Of a DNA stretch of 9,541 nucleotides, positions 7,901 to 9,541 are shown in pieces (within the stretch, counting starts at the first letter, position 1; each line of letters starts with the position of its first letter). The position numbers and the translations under genes are program-made. Origin of the DNA: JAHFJU01 sp964354865 (GTDB lineage Bacteria; Patescibacteriota; Gracilibacteria; UBA1369; UM-FILTER-53-11); assembly GCA_964354865.1 (NCBI GenBank), contig CAYHBN010000060.1, positions 1-9,541 of the forward strand. Direction: 5' to 3'. Under the pieces are notes generated by a model. That model made no database searches. It saw nothing but the letters and a program-made list of their open reading frames with translations, and had not been told where the DNA came from.

Positions 7901-9541
7901 AATATTTCCCGGTAGAAGGTCGAGAGGATTTAATCCAAACGCATAACAGTTCTTTGGTGAACCATAGGCACCAAGACACAAACCAAAACCGACACCACCG
8001 GTGAGGGTAGGAGAAACATAGAAACGGCCGGTAGACATAATAGGCGCAGGCCCAACAGGAGTGGGTCCAAACGGCGAACTCGGTGGCCACACAGGCACTA
8101 AACTTGGAACTCCCCATGCGAACGCAGGTAATCCCGCATCAAATGTAGTGGGAACTCCCATCTCGCTAAAGAATCCAGGTGCGAGTGCCGCCATATTTAT
8201 TGGCAATGGAATACAACCCGCAGAACACGTTAATTTATTCACCAGTCCCTCGACATTGTCGGCAACTTTTTCGAGCTTTCCATCGAGGTCATCGAGCATG
8301 TCTTGCAATCCATCATTATCTTTATCGCCACCTTTAAACTCATTAAATTTGTCGGTGACTGCAGCCGGTACCTCTTCGGGAGAACCGTTCGTAAGTGCTG
8401 CCATTGCCGTAGCCATTGCCGCCATTGCGACTGCAGAACCACCGGCCGGATTATCGGGCTCAATAGTTGATTTTTCTTGATCGTATACGGTTTGCCCATT
8501 CTCAGTACGCGAAATAAAGTACAGCACTTGGCCACTGGTATTCCCCTCTTTGTTAATCGAAATATCGAGGAGCGTATCGGCCGAAAGTTTGCGCTGAATA
8601 GCCGGCGTTGAATCGGTAAACCTATTTATCACGATCGTGACTTTTTCAGCGGCATCAGCGCTTTGCGTAAACGTTCCCTCGTAGGTAATCGCACGACTGC
8701 TATGCGCGGGAATCGTAATATTACTAAACATATACGGCCGCTCTGGGTCTTCAGTCAGCGGGGTAATTTGCATCTCTCCTTGTGAACAATTCGTACAGGT
8801 AATCGAATCTTTTTTAAGTTGTAGCTGTGCGCCCACGACATCGACAACCGCTACACGCGAAAGCGGTGCATTGGTATCGTTACGCAGCGTAAGCGTATAG
8901 CTCATCACATCACCGTTACGCAACACACCGCCATTTACATCGCGAGCAAATTTTGTTGAGTGCAATAATTTCGATATCGGTGCATCGGCGTATATAAAAT
9001 CCACCGTAACTTTTTTAATAGGATTTACTGCGTCTACTGCTGATCTATCGGCACCAGCCGCCTGGGGATTCGGCACCGAAAACTCGAATGGTTTGTAGTA
9101 CTGCTGATTTTTTGCCTCTTCTTCGTTCTGTGGCCCATTTGGATTTCGCTCTAAAATCCCCGCATATAGAACAAGCGTATTAGCAATAATATTCTCCCCG
9201 GGATTGGCTTTTAATCCCACATTACCAATAACCGTTTGATGAGCGGTAAAGCTACCATTCGTGTTATAAAGGATTGAAAGATCGCCGGCCGTATTGGTAA
9301 AAATAAGATCGTTCAAACGATCGCCATTCATGTCGGCAGCTTTGATCGCCGTAATTTTTTCGGTCTGATCGAAGGTGACATTTTGACGCGTAAATTGTCC
9401 GTTGCGATTCAAGAAAATATCGACACACGTCGAGTCAGCCAGACAGCCTTCTTTTGCGGCGACCACAATATCTTGCTGACCATCGTTATTTATATCTACT
9501 TTTGTGAAATCCTGAATACCATTTTTAATATTGAGGAGCGT
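1958..9541 (-). CDS. Giant SLH-anchored multidomain surface protein (5' end outside window)
   Basis: A continuous frame of 2,527 codons ends at a TAG stop and stays open to the right edge, so the true start and signal peptide are missing. The GTG at 9466 is an internal valine codon, because VCBS-type sequence continues upstream of it. Residues here count from the edge codon at 9541. Order: FG-GAP/VCBS loops (1-105), DUF11-like beta domain (195-310), Ala/Met-rich helix (370-383), thrombospondin type 3-like calcium motif (406-421), unrecognised core (437-1091) with a proline/leucine stretch (870-972), predicted coiled coil (1125-1230), VCBS-like loop (1341-1370), FecR-like domains (1488-1730), PKD (1803-1911), Ig-like beta modules (1912-2175), three SLH repeats (2204-2418) and a cysteine-containing C-terminal module (2466-2527). 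Twenty cysteines are visible, several as CxxC or CxxxC pairs, which suits an exported disulfide-bonded protein. SLH repeats imply anchoring to the cell envelope. The role (adhesion, contact with another cell, or structural) cannot be read from sequence. It is the first visible gene of a same-strand cluster. The reading frame and surface location are secure; the function is unknown. Confidence 0.97.
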   Translation of the reverse strand, partial: TLLNIKNGIQDFTKVDINNDGQQDIVVAAKEGCLADSTCVDIFLNRNGQFTRQNVTFDQTEKITAIKAADMNGDRLNDLIFTNTAGDLSILYNTNGSFTAHQTVIGNVGLKANPGENIIANTLVLYAGILERNPNGPQNEEEAKNQQYYKPFEFSVPNPQAAGADRSAVDAVNPIKKVTVDFIYADAPISKLLHSTKFARDVNGGVLRNGDVMSYTLTLRNDTNAPLSRVAVVDVVGAQLQLKKDSITCTNCSQGEMQITPLTEDPERPYMFSNITIPAHSSRAITYEGTFTQSADAAEKVTIVINRFTDSTPAIQRKLSADTLLDISINKEGNTSGQVLYFISRTENGQTVYDQEKSTIEPDNPAGGSAVAMAAMATAMAALTNGSPEEVPAAVTDKFNEFKGGDKDNDGLQDMLDDLDGKLEKVADNVEGLVNKLTCSAGCIPLPINMAALAPGFFSEMGVPTTFDAGLPAFAWGVPSLVPVWPPSSPFGPTPVGPAPIMSTGRFYVSPTLTGGVGFGLCLGAYGSPKNCYAFGLNPLDLLPGNICDTIGGGLNKLVAKANSVASKINEGVTASISPRSGGGGTRGGTGMVSYSMGNYEPPVPNKRHTRVPGFPSFITDWWSAQIEEIVDKATDLPDIYVIYPKITSIATSFLPTEAFDRTNDPINNILSWVNSIPLIDIQSSEVNFKIPIITEKEIAKLKIDALQWVEDERAELKKWQNMMLCGMPLRGDDSSITPDERAQFMNVEICNLVELEMNALITSVIENVKRLDEWVLFPKKVLQYRTIKTYYVNQVIDYLDTIVQFVGGWVKRNTAIIERWRKSIREMKDVIENYKLIVKLSMDANASCDLCKTERYGLDELILKIFAAIPKPPVIPLPKLPDFVIDVSKIQAGITIPWPDITFAPEPLIIPKLPRIRLGINLTLPQFKLILPKIPLLPAPPELPDLPQLPPLQLGKLPDLPPAPTLPDLPASLQATLRLLSQLYRIYCIIKLGFTPVDELFLKTRIEQITARGLTPVLPIDTLLAFQGPSITIKYVDQIAVTAFLNLRADLTFIQRAVEAVADKSNQFTNEFVSKINKFTENLSKSLEKYTSPTFDMSINKEGKASTSVNGKKLNYAPETPALNKMSEKDKYADVLSKVFGENVQNVEEANSKLASAFRTLSKEQREYEEKLNEIPEKYVMTAEPISLEEAKKSLVGAEIEPIMLELLADESPTLKQIVAYRDQLSKYAEGSTTETLSLGQLIAEGSRKTPENPFAKATASLVTPTVSDEPEKVASLVSEQDGKLIAQVPPGMPGVDPAAGGDDRGAINNVGIFYQDTNGENRRLLNYTLEAASSNFLETLDADKDGDKEKIYSYGRNVFIKENLSLDYSHNPEGEPRVGFKRHVFTAHDIEISTIYDLLKGASAPRDIRVVSETAHESTLTFAVPEVQKAAVVGFDVTTHSTIYDAQANGARTPKAVSRYVLDSQQQPVESTTAGTGGTGAPAAASALAQVKSIDGIVKVSDVPAGNGTQIQKGAYVEVGKNASVSIRFDDGTILDADENSGFSIPESSTFTLSKGKATVTLSEYSNLFKAGMVMTVTDGTLIVIMAGGSSVTVPTGGSFTIPPLELAQTILSRVTDNTTITGATREYISRDTGVYHLNAGDRIHPLATAHVRWAIGSEDEQVFTLKNTILSVPSGNADGLDISIEDGELEVIHTKIEGTSTIRSKSVLLPNEKIAVITGAAVVESRVGTLEDGSLNDVDARRSVLYARQSLELNTLDSLENVSLVVRADPAFYYARIVSILEDGRASVSSATTLLAPQPCGDKTVPYANAGASEMTVAVGKELTIDASRSFDANGRISGYQLDTNLSVDSNRDGDTKNDPDQKHNAEQSSFTVGPYADPGDVKVLLTVFDEAKNAGTQAITIHVVQPTIILEKDPLSQGNINGHIEPKEANVPIVIARLRAAGNAGWELIKTKSANQNGQYLTDTNGEFSITDAKLGEGLILYVADKPVAEINQKTGRITIIDTAYEVRALPATAGVIPTRLSVFKKGDPNTAKPYAFVYFVPDVNTDVSTDSSETTYTIGAVVSMSGAHVKPLLEAAKQGITFTVLSGADPINPGGVAIRDSARKQLALVDVNGDVLLNSDTISFRIKEVENSQASQDPVVFELVYNGKPIAEIFIATKGISKADVNVITVPTLPLRPRPIAKPLPPTPTPSREIKPVEQPFADIQKNDPFNVIIKKLYERGIVSGYATQKPGVFEFRGEQQIARSEFTQIVLKLLCIVPRPEAYRLPTPFYDVIDTKQWFYAVLKEGNLRGFIKGYLQEGRRDKNTGELLTPFKPANPIIRGEAVTVVLAALDEEGIIDLKRADLRAQTGEQWFDPYMRVALNLTPYLTHPEDVAPRVFLITPDEATRPRELITRRDFALMAERVLLLRDCGVPGDQSATPDVSGEVPSNGGGAQGNQTGGEDNANGDVNGGGTVVEETPGKNRVENKEGIFVVDVGCDNVCPCRSRIAPAADMAPGDTIFAAIAGPNGTPIYAKSNEEKYE
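1961..2146 (-). other. Cysteine-containing C-terminal module after the SLH repeats
   Basis: After a Gly/Asn-rich linker (residues about 2419-2465) the protein ends in a compact 62-residue module: IFVVDVGCDNVCPC, then IAPAADMAPGDTIFAAI, PNGTPIYAKS and an acidic tail. Three cysteines in seven residues and an alternating strand pattern suggest a small disulfide-bonded or metal-binding beta domain. I do not recognise a named family. Confidence 0.6.
2288..2932 (-). repeat. Three SLH (S-layer homology) repeats
   Basis: SLH1 (residues 2204-2263) begins PFADI and has LYERGIVSGY, FEFRGEQQIARSEF and VLKLL. SLH2 (2272-2338) has FYDV, QWFYAV, RGFIKGY, then FKPANPIIRGEAVTVVLAAL with an insertion before it. 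SLH3 (2355-2418) is the most divergent and is recognised by QWFDPYMRVA and PRELITRRDFALMAERVLLL. Each keeps the 'I-x-R-[GSR]-[ED]-[FA]' equivalent of the TRAE motif that binds cell-wall polymer. Three tandem SLH repeats are the usual anchoring set and strongly support a cell-envelope location. Confidence 0.9.
3017..3808 (-). other. Ig-like / carboxypeptidase-regulatory-like beta modules
   Basis: Residues about 1912-2175 alternate beta strands and turns. YLTDTNGEFSITDAKLGEG is typical of carboxypeptidase-regulatory-like or bacterial Ig-like folds, and two strands share the unit 'KPxAEI' (VADKPVAEI and YNGKPIAEI). A DVNGDVLLNSDTISFRI stretch resembles a calcium loop. I cannot assign exact families. 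A proline-rich linker (residues about 2175-2203) follows and leads to the SLH repeats. Confidence 0.5.
3809..4135 (-). other. PKD domain of the giant protein
   Basis: Residues about 1803-1911 have the PKD signature: PYANAG, then a valine-rich strand, LTIDASRSFDANGRISGYQLD in the middle, and VLLTVFDEAKNAGTQAITI as the closing strands. Inserted between them is an acidic loop DSNRDGDTKNDPD, which resembles a calcium-binding loop. PKD domains are beta-sandwich spacers common in secreted and surface proteins. Confidence 0.85.
4352..4711 (-). other. Second beta-rich, possibly FecR-related module
   Basis: Residues about 1611-1730 continue directly from the FecR-like domain with a beta-strand pattern: an opening 'GVYHLNAGDRIHP', then VFTLKNTILSVPSG, an 'EDGELEVIHT' strand and 'LLPNEKIAVITG'. 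The GDR and DGELEV elements resemble the core of FecR-type domains, but the match is weak. It could equally be an unrelated Ig-like module. Confidence 0.4.
4712..5080 (-). other. FecR-like beta domain of the giant protein
   Basis: Residues about 1488-1610 read as a FecR-type domain. They open with VKSIDGIVKV, continue to IQKGAYVEVGKNASVSIRF, then the characteristic DDGTILDADENS, and a later GKATVTLS strand leading to VMTVTDGTLIVIMAGG. In FecR regulators this fold is periplasmic and senses a signal. Here it is one module in a large surface protein, so a structural or ligand-binding role is more likely than sigma-factor control. Confidence 0.65.
5852..6169 (-). other. Predicted coiled-coil/helical stalk of the giant protein
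   Basis: Residues about 1125-1230 are rich in Glu, Lys, Gln, Ala and Leu with few prolines or glycines, for example KLASAFRTLSKEQREYEEKL. Hydrophobic residues recur at helical spacing, which suggests a coiled coil or helical bundle between the unrecognised core and the following beta domains. No homologous family is recognised. Confidence 0.55.
6626..6934 (-). repeat. Proline/leucine-rich LPxLP repeat segment of the giant protein
   Basis: Residues about 870-972 are dominated by short proline units: PLPKLPDF, IIPKLPRI, LILPKIPLLP, ELPDLPQLPPL, KLPDLPP and TLPDLPA. At DNA level the 13-mer agatcgggtaatt recurs at 6660-6672 and 6702-6714, 14 codons apart, encoding part of NLPDL and LPDLP units. 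Long helical stretches flank the segment on both sides. It probably forms an extended rod or a polyproline-like surface. Confidence 0.8.
7577..8233 (-). other. Unrecognised Cys-, Gly- and Pro-rich core segment of the giant protein
   Basis: Residues about 437-655 match no family I can name. The segment opens with CSAGC (439-443), runs through aromatic, proline- and glycine-rich sequence (FAWGVPSLVPVWPPSSPFG and GRFYVSPTLTGGVGFG), and has further cysteines at 522, 532 and 548. A Ser/Gly/Arg-rich linker follows (around 577-590), then a WW-containing stretch leading into helical sequence. The density of aromatics, prolines and paired cysteines argues for a folded, disulfide-bonded extracellular domain, not low-complexity filler. 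Confidence 0.5.
8279..8326 (-). other. Thrombospondin type 3-like calcium-binding motif
   Basis: Residues 406-421 read DKDNDGLQDMLDDLDG, an acidic DxDxDGxxDxxDxxD series as found in thrombospondin type 3 and related extracellular calcium loops. It sits between an Ala/Met-rich segment and the cysteine-containing core, where it may act as a calcium-stiffened joint. Confidence 0.75.
8612..8959 (-). other. DUF11-like beta-sandwich domain of the giant protein
   Basis: Residues about 195-310 contain GDVMSYTLTLRNDTNAPLS followed by VAVVDVV, then NITIPAHSSRAITYEGTF. This is the usual run of DUF11-type repeats in bacterial surface proteins: a 'G-x-x-x-Y-T-hydrophobic-x-x-x-N' strand, a conserved V-x-D-x-hydrophobic step and a terminal strand. 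A CTNC pair (residues 249-252) lies inside it. The assignment is by motif reading only. Confidence 0.65.
9227..9541 (-). other. FG-GAP/VCBS-type repeat region of the giant protein
   Basis: Two aspartate-rich loops are spaced 54 residues apart: DINNDGQQDIVVA (from residue 16, counted from the edge) and DMNGDRLNDLIF (from residue 70). Each is followed by a beta strand and a 'NxNGxF' turn. This is the DxNxDGxxDI pattern of FG-GAP/VCBS repeats, which fold as calcium-binding beta-propeller blades in surface proteins. Only the last blades are in the window; more probably lie upstream. Confidence 0.85.

Noticed and set aside
8061..8480. A 139-codon plus-strand open frame inside the giant gene.
   Set aside because: Its product is an Ala/Ser/Pro-rich shadow of the opposite frame, and no domain or signal peptide is seen. 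The same applies to the other short frames inside the giant gene.
9464..9466. GTG at 9466 as the start of the giant gene.
   Set aside because: The frame is open to the window edge and the 25 codons upstream continue a VCBS-type calcium loop (DINNDGQQD) through this position, so the GTG is an internal valine.
1..9541. CRISPR arrays, tRNA or rRNA genes, insertion sequences.
   Set aside because: No evenly spaced repeats, no cloverleaf-like segments and no transposase sequence were seen. Nearly all bases are accounted for by the four coding regions.

Overview
The window is almost entirely protein-coding, and every supported gene lies on the minus strand. In transcription order (right to left) they are: the 3' 7.6 kb of one giant open reading frame (at least 2,527 residues, 5' end beyond the right edge), a 227-residue secreted protein, a 278-residue secreted protein, and the 5' part of a fourth secreted protein that runs off the left edge. 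The longest gap between genes is 58 bases. I found no rRNA, tRNA, CRISPR array, insertion sequence or convincing terminator.

The giant product is a modular surface protein. From the N-terminal side I read FG-GAP/VCBS-type calcium loops, a DUF11-like beta domain, and a thrombospondin type 3-like calcium motif. These are followed by a long cysteine-containing, mostly helical core of no family I recognise, interrupted by a proline/leucine 'LPxLP' segment. Then come a predicted coiled coil, another VCBS-like loop, one or two FecR-like beta domains, a PKD domain, further Ig-like beta modules, three SLH repeats and a short cysteine-containing C-terminal module (CDNVCPC). SLH repeats normally tether proteins to cell-wall polymers, so the protein should sit on the outside of the cell as a very large fibre or adhesin-like structure.

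The three smaller genes follow tightly: 8 bases between the second and third, and a one-base TAATG overlap between the third and fourth. All three begin with signal peptides. The second and third encode small helical, cysteine-bearing proteins with a similar C-terminal pattern and may be distant paralogues. The simplest reading is one surface-protein operon whose small products partner, assemble or process the giant protein. That functional link is inferred from order and export signals only.

All three standard stop codons are used (TAG, TGA, TAA), so the standard bacterial code fits. No clear Shine-Dalgarno sequence precedes any of the three visible starts. A giant SLH/PKD/FecR mosaic with an unrecognised core, tiny exported helical partners and weak ribosome binding sites suggests a member of the Candidate Phyla Radiation (Patescibacteria), possibly a Peregrinibacteria-type lineage. 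This is a judgement from style, not from a marker gene, and other SLH-bearing bacteria are not excluded.
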